Positions 20,686 to 28,221 of a stretch of 28,221 bases of DNA are shown here, one piece after another. This DNA comes from CAYLNH01 sp964384625 (GTDB lineage Bacteria; Verrucomicrobiota; Lentisphaeria; JABSQK01). The translations under genes were made by a program, and so were the position numbers. Below the pieces are notes generated by a model that was not told where the DNA came from, searched no databases, and saw only the letters and a list, made by a program, of their open reading frames with translations. Numbering within the stretch: position 1 is the first letter of the stretch; every line of letters begins with the position of its first letter. The stretch is taken from assembly GCA_964384625.1 (NCBI GenBank), contig CAYLNH010000066.1, forward strand, positions 1 through 28,221, in the 5' to 3' direction.

Positions 20686-20702
20686 CGGCACCGGCAGTTC
20701 CG
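20686..20702. promoter_or_regulatory. Putative activator site, CGGCAC-CGGCA-GTTCCG
   Basis: An inverted repeat with one mismatch and the same 6-5-6 layout as the other sites. It lies between divergent promoters E and C, 54 and 40 bases from them, so one bound activator could serve both. Confidence 0.58.
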
Positions 20703-20742
20703 AATCGGCCGGGCCGGCGGCGGGTCGAGCTCAACTGGGGTT

Positions 20743-20758
20743 TGGCACGGGGAGTGCT
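20743..20758 (+). promoter_or_regulatory. Sigma-54 promoter C, TGGCACGGGGAGTGCT
   Basis: Full TGGCACG at -24 and GTGCT at -12 with exact spacing. The start should fall within a few bases of ATG 20771, leaving almost no leader. Confidence 0.65.
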
Positions 20759-20770
20759 CCTGGAACGCAT

Positions 20771-21049
20771 ATGAAGGCAACAACCGAAAACCTGGTCATC
20801 AAGGGGATCATCACCCCGACGGAATGGGATTTGGACGGTGCCGTTGCGGCGACCGCAATTGCCGGGATCGACGGCCGCGATTACCGCGTGATTCCCGACC
20901 GCCGGGGGCGGCAACTGCTGGCCTTCGCCCGTCAGGGCGTCGCTGTTCACGGGGACATCACCTACGATCGGGAGGCGCGTCCGGAGATTCGCATCCGCCA
21001 GTTCGAAATCCTCGGTCCCGTGGTTGATTGGGATCAGGAAGCAACATGA
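20771..21049 (+). CDS. Cytoplasmic small OB-fold-like protein, 92 aa
   Basis: I do not recognise a named family. The 92-aa product MKATTENLVIKGIITPTEWD runs on through AATAIAGIDGRDYRVIPD, ARQGVAVHGDITY and PEIRIRQFEIL. That is the same strand order (Gly in strand 1, Y..hhP, V.V.G, then I.I..FEIL) as the cores of the 12158 and 14369 proteins, but without a signal peptide or acidic tail. It would sit in the cytoplasm. No Shine-Dalgarno is present and the promoter lies about 13 bases upstream, so translation may be leaderless. The frame is open to 20393, antisense to the deacetylase, which I reject. It is followed after 134 bases by the protease operon; read-through is possible. Confidence 0.72.
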   Translation: MKATTENLVIKGIITPTEWDLDGAVAATAIAGIDGRDYRVIPDRRGRQLLAFARQGVAVHGDITYDREARPEIRIRQFEILGPVVDWDQEAT

Positions 21050-21183
21050 AGAATAATTGCTCCCGTTCGGCCCACGGCCGCAGCCGGGCAGGCCGCATTT
21101 CTCAATTGCGCGTAGATCCAGGGTCCCCCTGCCGGGTATTGCCGGGACATGTTGGAGCGCCTTGACGTTCAGGAGTTGAATCC

Positions 21184-23616
21184 ATGATCACCCCGTCCCG
21201 AAGCCGACATCTGGACCGCCTCTCCGGCGTTGTCCTCATCACGATCGCATCCGCCGTGTCCTGTCTGGCGCAGCACCGCCCAGCCGAAGCTCCGCTTCGG
21301 GTCCCGCCCGCCGCCCGCCGCGTCGATGAAGTCCGGCTTGTCATTGTCGCCGACCGCCCGCGTGCCATGATCGCCCTGACGACGCCGGTGGTGGCCCGGC
21401 TGCAGCGGCCGCAGCGGCCCGTCTATCTGCTGGTCATGCCGCAGGATGAGCTGGTCGAATTCCAGCCGAATCGGCTGGTGCAGCTGCTGCCGCGCTCGCG
21501 GGCGCTTGTTCTTAACCGCCGGCGCATGGTCAAGCTGCCCGCCGCACTGGACGACTGGTACGTCACCGAGATTGACAGCCCGGCGCGTCTGCCGGAAGCA
21601 AGTATGGTCCTGGCGCGGCGCTTCTGGCAGCGCGCGGCAGCGGTTGTCATGGCCCACGAGGACCAGCCGGAAGCCGTGATCTACGCCGCGGCCGTGGCCG
21701 CCCACCGCAAGGTCCCCTTGCTCCTTTGCCGGCGCGATCAGGAAGCGGCAATGCTGACGCGCGCGGCCGGCGAACTGCGAACAACAGCGGTCGTGTTTGT
21801 CCATCCCGCAAACGGCAAGCCGAAGCCGGCCCGGCTGCCGGCCGGGCTCAAGCTGGAACTGGTATCGACCGCCGCGGCCCCCGCCCGAATCATCTCGCTG
21901 CTGCCGCACCGGGGCCGGCGCACCGTTATCCTGTCGTCAGCCCCACAGGAATTCAGCGACGCCGTCTGGCTGGCGCCGTACATCAGCCTGTTTCGTCGAG
22001 CGCCGCTGCTGCTCTGTCGCGACACCGCGGCGGCCGCCGTGGAGCGTGAAGCCCGGCAGTTTGCCGCCCACCACAAACTGCAGGACCTGCGCTCGTTCAC
22101 GATTGTCGGCGAGGAAACTCTGATCGGCGTTCACGACCTGGAACTGATCTTCACCCCGCCGGCTGCCGGTGAACCGGCAGCCCTGCCGGAATTCCGCCTT
22201 CATCAGAATCGTGGTGCTGATGATGAATCCCAGCCCCCTCAGGATGAGCAACCCGAGCCCCCTGAGACCGAGCCGCAGCCGACCGGCGAGGACGGACAAC
22301 CGGAACCCGCGGCGAACGTGTTGGAGATCTCCGCCGAGATCTTCACCGTTCCGGCTGATCGACGGGCGCTGCCCTATGCCGTCGGCCGGTTCCCCTTTGC
22401 CGAACCGGCGCCGACCAGTCTGATGATGACCCTCGGGTTCCTTCGGGAAGAACGCTGCCGCGGCAAAGCCGCCAACATCGCGCTGATAGCGAATCCGGCA
22501 ACCAACTACGGCGACCTGCCCCTGTGCGAAACCGTCACCCGGCTGACCGCCGGCGAGATCAAGAATCTGCGCGTCGAGTTGGCGGCATTCTACAAGACCC
22601 GCACCGACGACCCCAAAGTGATTGCCGCCATTAACCGGGCCCACCTGATTCTGTATCATGGCCATCTGGGCGACCAGTTCCTGCTTGACGACCCGGCCTT
22701 CCTGCTTAATTGGGATAACGGCATACCCGCCGTCAACGATCCAGATGACGAGGACCGGAATGACGCTGCCGCGGACGGCGAACTGCACCGGGACCGTCCG
22801 CCGGAAGACGAGGAGGAACCGCCGCAGCGAGACGGCGGTCTGGACCTCTGGCCCGGCCCGCCGCCGGCACCCAACCCGCCGGACGGACCGAAACACCCGC
22901 GCCGGTTCGACGGGTTGCCGGTTGTCGTGCTGCAGAGTTGCCAGTCGCTGGATATCAACACAGCCCATCGCATTATCGGCTTCGGCGGGATTTCGTTGCT
23001 CGGCAGCACAACGAACATCCACAGTGCGTCCGGCAGCACGTTCGCCAAGGCCTTTACCGACGGTCTCCTGTACGGCGATCAAACCGTTGGGGAAGCGCTG
23101 CGCGACGCCCGCAACTATTTCTTCTGTCTGCAGGACCTCAAGAACCAGCGCGGCCACAAGGAGCAGCACAAGAGCATGCGCGTGGCGCTGAGTTTCCGCC
23201 TTTGGGGCGACCCCGAAATCCGGCCGCTGCCCGGCGCCAGACGGCCGCCCCGGCGCGCCCCGTTGACCTTGACCTGGAGCGGCCGGGACCAATTGACGAT
23301 CAGCCTGCCGCCGCGCCGCCTGGCGGAAGTGAAAACCGACCGCTACCGGGCCCGCATGTTTCCCCAGGCGCAGGCCGCCGGCATCGTCCGCCGCGGCAAA
23401 GCGCCGGATGCTCCCCGCCGGCTGATGCCGCTCTATTTCTTTCATACTCCGGTTCCCCGGGGCTTTGCAGCACCGGATGATCGGCGGTTGTGCCGGATCA
23501 ACGGCGACCCGAACCGCACAGTGTTTCGCGTCGACACTACCGGGACACACCTGTACCTGATTCATTTTCCGAAGAAAGAAAAGGCCAATGCAAAACTGGT
23601 GTTTGAATTTCGCTAG
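21184..23616 (+). CDS. Secreted C25 (gingipain)-like cysteine protease
   Basis: This 810-aa protein begins with a signal peptide (hydrophobic LSGVVLITIASAVSCLA, likely cleavage before Q30). Residues about 45-320 form an alpha/beta region with repeated ILxSA/LLLCR segments, resembling cell-wall-binding or pro-domain folds. PYAVGRFPFAE (397-407) starts the caspase-like catalytic domain, with LILYHGHLGD (488-497; H492 or H494) and VVVLQSCQSLD (580-590; C586) as the catalytic dyad, and a late GSTTNIHSASG...GEALRDARNYF...LWGDPEI typical of C25. An acidic Pro-rich linker (340-377) and a second acidic insert between the His and Cys strands (517-570) are unusual. CAGGAG supports ATG 21184. It overlaps the next gene by 29 bases, so it heads a four-gene operon. 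Confidence 0.85.
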   Translation: MITPSRSRHLDRLSGVVLITIASAVSCLAQHRPAEAPLRVPPAARRVDEVRLVIVADRPRAMIALTTPVVARLQRPQRPVYLLVMPQDELVEFQPNRLVQLLPRSRALVLNRRRMVKLPAALDDWYVTEIDSPARLPEASMVLARRFWQRAAAVVMAHEDQPEAVIYAAAVAAHRKVPLLLCRRDQEAAMLTRAAGELRTTAVVFVHPANGKPKPARLPAGLKLELVSTAAAPARIISLLPHRGRRTVILSSAPQEFSDAVWLAPYISLFRRAPLLLCRDTAAAAVEREARQFAAHHKLQDLRSFTIVGEETLIGVHDLELIFTPPAAGEPAALPEFRLHQNRGADDESQPPQDEQPEPPETEPQPTGEDGQPEPAANVLEISAEIFTVPADRRALPYAVGRFPFAEPAPTSLMMTLGFLREERCRGKAANIALIANPATNYGDLPLCETVTRLTAGEIKNLRVELAAFYKTRTDDPKVIAAINRAHLILYHGHLGDQFLLDDPAFLLNWDNGIPAVNDPDDEDRNDAAADGELHRDRPPEDEEEPPQRDGGLDLWPGPPPAPNPPDGPKHPRRFDGLPVVVLQSCQSLDINTAHRIIGFGGISLLGSTTNIHSASGSTFAKAFTDGLLYGDQTVGEALRDARNYFFCLQDLKNQRGHKEQHKSMRVALSFRLWGDPEIRPLPGARRPPRRAPLTLTWSGRDQLTISLPPRRLAEVKTDRYRARMFPQAQAAGIVRRGKAPDAPRRLMPLYFFHTPVPRGFAAPDDRRLCRINGDPNRTVFRVDTTGTHLYLIHFPKKEKANAKLVFEFR

Positions 23617-25279
23617 ATGGACTCGGCGTAAGTTTTTCAGCCTGGGACGGCGGCAAGCTCCGGCACCGCAGGTCCGTCGCTGCGTTTCGCCGCGATCCCT
23701 GCCGGCGTCGGGATTGGGCCGGCTGATGCTGTTCGTCGGGCTGCCGTTCGTCGCGGCTGCAGACGGCAAGCTGACCAAAATCGCGGCCGTGCCGCAACCC
23801 GCGGTCCGCGCGACCGCCCGCATCACCGGCGGCGGCATTATCAAGCATGCCGGCGAACTGGCCGATGCCGATATGCAGGGCCGCGCCGCCGGCACCAAAG
23901 GCGCCCGGCGGGCGGCCGAATACATTGCCGGCGAGTATCGTCGCCTCGGCATTCGCCCCGGCGGCATCGCCGGCACGTACTTCCAGACGTTCAAGATTCG
24001 CGCCGGCTATCAGATCAACAGCGAGTTGATCTGCAGTGACCGCGGCGGCAAACACCGCCTCGCCAGCAAGCAGGATTACATGCCGATCCACATCCCGCAC
24101 AACCGCAGCGCCGCCGCCGGCGAACTTGTCCTCGTCGGCTACGGCGTGCGCAGCAGCCACCTGCGCTTCGACGAGTACGGCGGCGTCGACGTCAAAGGGC
24201 GGATTGCTCTGGTGTTCGCCGGGGTGCCGTGGGGCTCCGAAGCGGATGTCTGGCTGCGGCGGGCGGAGAAGATTCGGCACGCCAGCCTCGCCCGCAAAGC
24301 CCGGACCGCCGCCGCCCGGGGCGCGGTGCTCCTGCTGGTGGTCGACGATCCCGTCGGCTGGAAACAGCGCTTCGGCGCGAAGGAAGAACTGCGCCTGCCC
24401 GATCGCGAATTCCCGGTGGACAGCCCCATCCCCGTGGTCCATATCTCCCGCGCCGGGCTGGCCCGGCTGACCGGCAAGCAGGACGTGCGCCTGCAGCAAC
24501 TGGCGCAGGAAATCCGCACCTTCCGCAAACCGCAGTCCAGATTGATCCGCGACGTGACTGTCGACTACAAAGCATCAATCACCGGCAACGCGACCATCGG
24601 CCGCAACGTCATTGCCATCCTGCCGGGGAGCGACCTGCGCCGGCGTCGCGAAGGCGTGGTGATCGGGGCGCATTTCGATCACCTTGGCGAACGCCGGCAA
24701 CGAACCTATTTCGGCGCCAACGACAACGCCGCCGGCGTCGGCGCGCTGCTGGCCGTCGCCGAAGCTTTCCGGGCGCTGCCGGAGGCGCCGGCGCGGACCG
24801 TCGTTTTCGTCGCCTTCGGCGCCGAGGAAATCGGCAAACTCGGCTCGACCCACTACGTCGCCAGACCGGTAATCCCGATGGCGCGGACGGTGACCATGAT
24901 CAACTTCGACATGATCGGTCACAACGATCCGAACGGCGTGAACGCCTGTGCGACCCGGTCAAGCTCCATCCTGCATGCCATTCATCAGGCTGCCAACCGC
25001 CATGTCGGTCTGAAACTCACGCACCCGGCCAACTTCCGGATCGGCCGTTCGGATCACACCGCGTTCTATTTCGCCGATGTACCCGTGATGTACCTCTTCG
25101 GCGGCTTCCACAGGGAGTACAACACCCCGGAGGACACCGTCGACAAGCTGAACGCGAACAAGTTGGAACGGGTCGCGCGACTGGCATTCCTGACAGCGTA
25201 CATGGTGGCCGCGGCAAAGGAAGCGCCGAAGTTCGACGGCGAAGAACCGTTCATCTCGGAACCGAAGGGCAAGAAGTAG
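23588..25279 (+). CDS. Secreted M28-family metallopeptidase with PA-like insert
   Basis: This 563-aa protein has an M28 zinc aminopeptidase domain at the C-terminus: IGAHFDHLG (H362, D364), YFGANDNAAG (D379, bridging metals), FGAEEIG (E413/E414), INFDMIGHND (D441) and FGGFHREYNTPEDT (H508). All metal ligands are present. A region around 195-300 with VDVKGRIALVFAG and AAARGAVLLLVVDD looks like a PA domain inserted upstream. The N-terminus is long and basic, then hydrophobic (LMLFVGLPFVAAADG, about 46-60), suggesting export. ATG 23588 lies inside the protease gene; an alternative start at 23726 would give a normal-length signal peptide. The downstream gene begins directly after the stop. Confidence 0.9.
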   Translation: MQNWCLNFARWTRRKFFSLGRRQAPAPQVRRCVSPRSLPASGLGRLMLFVGLPFVAAADGKLTKIAAVPQPAVRATARITGGGIIKHAGELADADMQGRAAGTKGARRAAEYIAGEYRRLGIRPGGIAGTYFQTFKIRAGYQINSELICSDRGGKHRLASKQDYMPIHIPHNRSAAAGELVLVGYGVRSSHLRFDEYGGVDVKGRIALVFAGVPWGSEADVWLRRAEKIRHASLARKARTAAARGAVLLLVVDDPVGWKQRFGAKEELRLPDREFPVDSPIPVVHISRAGLARLTGKQDVRLQQLAQEIRTFRKPQSRLIRDVTVDYKASITGNATIGRNVIAILPGSDLRRRREGVVIGAHFDHLGERRQRTYFGANDNAAGVGALLAVAEAFRALPEAPARTVVFVAFGAEEIGKLGSTHYVARPVIPMARTVTMINFDMIGHNDPNGVNACATRSSSILHAIHQAANRHVGLKLTHPANFRIGRSDHTAFYFADVPVMYLFGGFHREYNTPEDTVDKLNANKLERVARLAFLTAYMVAAAKEAPKFDGEEPFISEPKGKK

Positions 25280-26863
25280 ATGCGACAGAAACACGTTCTG
25301 GTCATCGTTCTGGTCTTGATCACGGCGGGATTGGGCGCCATGACCTGGCGGCGGCGCGCCATCGACCTGACCGCGCCGGAACACGGCGACAGCTTCTGGC
25401 AACTGCAGTATGCCGTTGCGGCCCGCGCCGCAAAACCAGGCGCCAGAATCACCGTCTGCCTGCCGGAAGACACGCAGCACACCCGGCTGCGGCGTCAGAG
25501 CACAAGCCACCCGATGCTGCGCACCGCCATGCAGCGCGGGCGCTTCAGCCGGCGGCAGCGCATTCACGGCACCGCCATCATGGCTGCCGCAGTGGGCTTC
25601 GACGCCGAGTTCGACCTGCATGTCAGCTCGCGCCGCAAATGGCCGTTAACCGCGCCGATCCCGCTGACCACCGAAGCCCGCGCCCACTACCTGCGCAGCA
25701 CGCCGCAGATTCAGGCGGCCGACCCGTTGGTTGCCGAAACCCTCGACCGACTCCAGCCGGCCGGCAAAAAGACAAAGACCTCCTTGTGCCTCATCAAGAT
25801 CTATGAATTCTGCGCCGTTGAACTCGGAGCCGAGCACAGCTCCCATGGGTCGGATGCGGTGCAGGTGCTTCGCGCCGGAACCGGCACCGACCTCGGCCGG
25901 GCGCGAACCATGGTTGCCCTCTGCCGGGCCGCCCGGATGCCGAGCCGGCTGGTGACCGGATTTGAACTGATGGATGCACCCGTTGCCCGGCCGCATTATT
26001 GGACTGAAGTCTGGATCAACGGCGAGTGGACGCCGTTTGATCCCAGCAACGGATACGCCGGCAGACTCCCCGCGAGCATGGTACCCGTAACCCGCGACAG
26101 CAGCCGTATCGTTACTTGCCATGACGGCATGACCGACGCCGACGTCAGCTTCAGCATCGTCCCCGCCCCCGGCGCGCCCGGCGCCGAACTGCAGCGTCAA
26201 CACCGGCTGGCCGCCATCGTCAACCTGCGGCGGCTGCCCCTGGCGATGCGCCAGACCCTGGCCCTGATCCTGCTCCTCCCGTTCGGCGCCCTGCTGACTG
26301 CCGTGCTCCGCAGTCTCGTTGGTATGCGGACGTTCGGCACGTTCACACCGAGTCTGTTGGCATTGAGCTTTGTCTATTCCGACTGGCGGACCGGATTGAT
26401 CATACTCAGCGCGGCTCTGCTGCTTGCTTTCGGCGGCCGAGCCCTCCTGGATCGTCTGCGTCTGTTGATGGTGCCGCGACTCGGCCTGATGCTGACCGTC
26501 GTCGTCCTCTGCATGGTACTCGCGGTCTCGCTGCTGGATTCATTGATGCTGACGCCGACGGCGCAGGTGGTTCTGCTGCCGTTGGTGATTCTGACCATGA
26601 TCGTCGAACGTTTCTTCGTTGCGGTCGAGGAGGACGGCTGGTTTTCCGGCATGAAGCTTGCCGGTCAGACCCTGGCGGTGGCGGTCTGCTGCTATGCCCT
26701 GATGCGCTGGGAAACCCTGGGAGAATTCGTCCTGACGTATCCGGAGGTGCACCTGTTGTCGATCGCCGGCTTCATCGCGATTGGCCGCTACACGGGGTAT
26801 CGCGTGACCGAACTGTGGCGGTTCCGAGATTTCTTTCGCATCGCAAACGGGAGTCAGGCATGA
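25280..26863 (+). CDS. Inactive transglutaminase-like domain fused to a C-terminal multi-pass membrane domain
   Basis: This 527-aa protein has an N-terminal membrane anchor (VLVIVLVLITAGLGAM), a periplasmic region with a transglutaminase-like domain (about 205-270) and six or seven hydrophobic helices from about 315 on. In transglutaminases a Cys lies in G(S/T)C..k; here the site reads GTGTDLGRARTM with no Cys, while the His (HYWTEVW) and Asp (FDPSNG) are kept. This matches the family described as inactive transglutaminase fused to 7 TM helices, which is usually encoded beside a RimK-like ATP-grasp protein, as here. Its first base follows the M28 stop directly and its TGA overlaps the next ATG. 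It is likely a membrane partner of the ligase. Confidence 0.88.
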   Translation: MRQKHVLVIVLVLITAGLGAMTWRRRAIDLTAPEHGDSFWQLQYAVAARAAKPGARITVCLPEDTQHTRLRRQSTSHPMLRTAMQRGRFSRRQRIHGTAIMAAAVGFDAEFDLHVSSRRKWPLTAPIPLTTEARAHYLRSTPQIQAADPLVAETLDRLQPAGKKTKTSLCLIKIYEFCAVELGAEHSSHGSDAVQVLRAGTGTDLGRARTMVALCRAARMPSRLVTGFELMDAPVARPHYWTEVWINGEWTPFDPSNGYAGRLPASMVPVTRDSSRIVTCHDGMTDADVSFSIVPAPGAPGAELQRQHRLAAIVNLRRLPLAMRQTLALILLLPFGALLTAVLRSLVGMRTFGTFTPSLLALSFVYSDWRTGLIILSAALLLAFGGRALLDRLRLLMVPRLGLMLTVVVLCMVLAVSLLDSLMLTPTAQVVLLPLVILTMIVERFFVAVEEDGWFSGMKLAGQTLAVAVCCYALMRWETLGEFVLTYPEVHLLSIAGFIAIGRYTGYRVTELWRFRDFFRIANGSQA

Positions 26864-27855
26864 ACATCACTTTTCTCAGAGACCTTCTGCCGGTATCTCC
26901 ACGGCGATTGCGTGAAGCGGGTATTCTCGGCATGAACGGGCGCAATGCGGCGTATATTCTGCCGTATAACCCGCGCGCTCGATACCCGCGGGTCGACAAC
27001 AAGCAACGGACCAAGGAGATCTGCCAGCAGACCGGCGTACCGGTCCCCGATACCTACGGCGTCATCAGCCGCTACGGCGACCTGGGCCGGCTCGGACATC
27101 TCATCGCCGACCACCCCGAGTTCGTCATCAAACCGGCTCACGGCGCCGCCGGCCGGGGCATCATTGTCATTGACGGCCACAACCAGGACGGCTTTCGGAC
27201 CGCCGGCCGGGAATCGCTCTCCGCGGCCGACCTGCAGTACCACATCTCATCGATTCTGGCCGGTATGTTCTCGCTGGGCGCCCGGCAGGATGCCGCCCTG
27301 ATTGAACAACGGATCGTGCGCCATCCAAGCTTCGATCCGATTGCCGTTCGCGGCACGCCCGACATTCGGGTCATCGTCTACCGCGGCATCCCGGCCATGG
27401 CCATGGTGCGGCTGCCGACGGCGGCTTCGCGGGGCCGCGCCAACCTCCACCAGGGCGCCGTCGGCGCCGGCATCGACCTGGCTGCCGGCCGGACGACCGG
27501 CGGGGTTTATCGCAATGAAGCGGTCACGCGGCATCCGGATACCGGAACCCCCATTCAGGACTTCCGGATCCCGGCCTGGCCGGCCATTCTGGACAGCGCC
27601 ATCCGGCTGGCTGACGCCCTGGAGCTCGGCTTCGTCGGCATTGATCTCGTCGTTGACGCGGAACGCGGGCCGTTGGTTCTGGAGGCAAACGCCCGGCCCG
27701 GGCTGTCCATCCAGATTGCCAACCGTACGGGTTTGCGGCAACAGCTTGACGCCATCGACCGGCAGTACCAGCAGCCTGAAAGCGTAGAGGCCCGCAAGCG
27801 CCGCATCCTGGGACCGCAAGCCGTCGAGAACCAGATCGAGTGCCAGCTCGCCTGA
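26860..27855 (+). CDS. RimK-like ATP-grasp ligase (alpha-L-glutamate ligase-like)
   Basis: This 331-aa protein has ATP-grasp features: FVIKPAHGAAGRGIIVI (phosphate-binding loop with conserved Lys and Gly), ALIEQRIV, DIRVIVYRG and LVLEANARPGLSIQIAN (metal-binding E..N). The start NITFLRDLLPVSPRRLREAGILGMNGRN is typical of the alpha-L-glutamate ligase-like subgroup (TIGR02291) that travels with the inactive transglutaminase/7TM gene. By family it would ligate an amino acid to a carboxylate acceptor; the acceptor is unknown. ATG 26860 overlaps the preceding stop (ATGA). No retropepsin-like protease gene, the usual third member, is seen in this window. Confidence 0.9.
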   Translation: MNITFLRDLLPVSPRRLREAGILGMNGRNAAYILPYNPRARYPRVDNKQRTKEICQQTGVPVPDTYGVISRYGDLGRLGHLIADHPEFVIKPAHGAAGRGIIVIDGHNQDGFRTAGRESLSAADLQYHISSILAGMFSLGARQDAALIEQRIVRHPSFDPIAVRGTPDIRVIVYRGIPAMAMVRLPTAASRGRANLHQGAVGAGIDLAAGRTTGGVYRNEAVTRHPDTGTPIQDFRIPAWPAILDSAIRLADALELGFVGIDLVVDAERGPLVLEANARPGLSIQIANRTGLRQQLDAIDRQYQQPESVEARKRRILGPQAVENQIECQLA

Positions 27856-27910
27856 CACGATTGACGGCCGCCGCCCAGGCGTCCGGTTCCCAGTGTTTGG
27901 TCAGCCCCAC

Positions 27911-27948
27911 CTTTTCGCGGCCGGTGTAGCTACACCCCGCGCGAAAAG
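27911..27948. repeat. Nested palindrome after the ligase gene
   Basis: CTTTTCGCG (27911-27919) pairs with CGCGAAAAG (27940-27948), and inside lies the perfect palindrome GGTGTAGCTACACC (27923-27936). It is a terminator candidate for the four-gene operon, or a repeat unit. Confidence 0.65.
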
Positions 27949-28055
27949 CCTTCTGGAGACCCCCGCGGCTTTGCGTCGAGTCCCGACTTTCAAGAGGTTG
28001 GCAACCTGCGGTACTTGCGGATCTGTCACCGGTATGAAGTCCGCGCACCTCCCCG

Positions 28056-28103
28056 GTTTTCCCGCCGCTTTGGCCGGCGCGCGGGCCAAAGCGGCGGGAA
28101 AAC
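28056..28103. repeat. 20-bp perfect hairpin with 8-base loop
   Basis: GTTTTCCCGCCGCTTTGGCC (28056-28075) pairs fully with 28084-28103. The end segment 27859-28221 contains no supported gene; it also holds CGCCGA-GGCT-TCGGCG at 28168-28183. The short open frames here show no family or ribosome site. Confidence 0.7.
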
Positions 28104-28221
28104 GGGAACTGGAGGTGGCTGTCTGGTGCAGGTGACCGATCCTGAAACTCCGCACCGCAAGCTCCGACGCCGAGGCTTCGGCGCTCAAGAGGGTGCGGGA
28201 TCTCCAGGCGGACCGCGAAGG

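Noticed and set aside
21937..23994. 685-codon open frame antisense to the C25-like protease
   Set aside because: The plus strand encodes a complete protease with signal peptide and catalytic motifs; the antisense product is low-complexity Arg/Gly-rich.
24229..25806. 525-codon open frame on the plus strand overlapping the M28 gene
   Set aside because: Arg/Pro-rich shadow of the M28 and transglutaminase genes with no ribosome site.
27893..28188. Short overlapping open frames on both strands at the window end
   Set aside because: They cover the palindromes, show no domain or ribosome site, and resemble translated repeat DNA.
1..28221. CRISPR array, tRNA or rRNA genes
   Set aside because: No regularly spaced short repeats, tRNA cloverleaf or rRNA sequence was seen on reading; GTGAATACGTT at 7851 resembles a 16S rRNA motif only by chance.

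Overview
This is a high-GC bacterial window with short intergenic gaps, Shine-Dalgarno sequences and many translationally coupled genes. A pyruvoyl arginine decarboxylase beside a bacterial deoxyhypusine-synthase-like protein, a gingipain-like (C25) protease, a SET-domain protein and a sigma-54 activator would suit a Planctomycetota-like or related uncultured lineage. That placement is inference; no rRNA or other phylogenetic marker is present.

Region 1 (1-8215) is accessory. It holds a divergent MreB-like protein with an N-terminal extension, a small membrane protein candidate, and a type IV-like toxin-antitoxin pair on the minus strand (a HigA/AbiEi fusion antitoxin and a nucleotidyltransferase) with a palindromic operator. 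It also holds a truncated NERD-domain gene, a second nucleotidyltransferase preceded by a small coupled protein, a secreted protein of unknown function and an IS66 transposase remnant. Three small GC hairpins, a 74-bp direct repeat and several long palindromes lie between these genes.

Region 2 (8216-21049) looks like a chromosomal regulatory neighbourhood. It has a soluble GAF histidine kinase, a sigma-54 activator (EBP) with a degenerate receiver, and a separate 91-aa Fis-type HTH protein that resembles the EBP DNA-binding domain. Reading the intergenic DNA on both strands gives five matches to the -24/-12 sigma-54 promoter (TGGCA...GC) and four copies of one inverted repeat (CGGAAY-N5-RTTCCG or close variants) 40-110 bp upstream of them. 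The apparent targets are a small lipoprotein (then a SET protein), three small proteins that look like single OB-fold domains, a P-loop protein plus the Fis-like protein, and a deacetylase/glycosyltransferase/GH100-like operon. I infer a locally encoded sigma-54 regulon; this is the most interesting result in the window. A polyamine operon (arginine decarboxylase, DHS-like protein, agmatinase) lies inside the region.

Region 3 (21184-27858) is a tightly packed plus-strand operon. It encodes a secreted C25-like cysteine protease, a secreted M28 metallopeptidase, an inactive transglutaminase fused to a multi-pass membrane domain, and its usual partner, a RimK-like ATP-grasp ligase. The last 360 bases are non-coding and carry long perfect hairpins.
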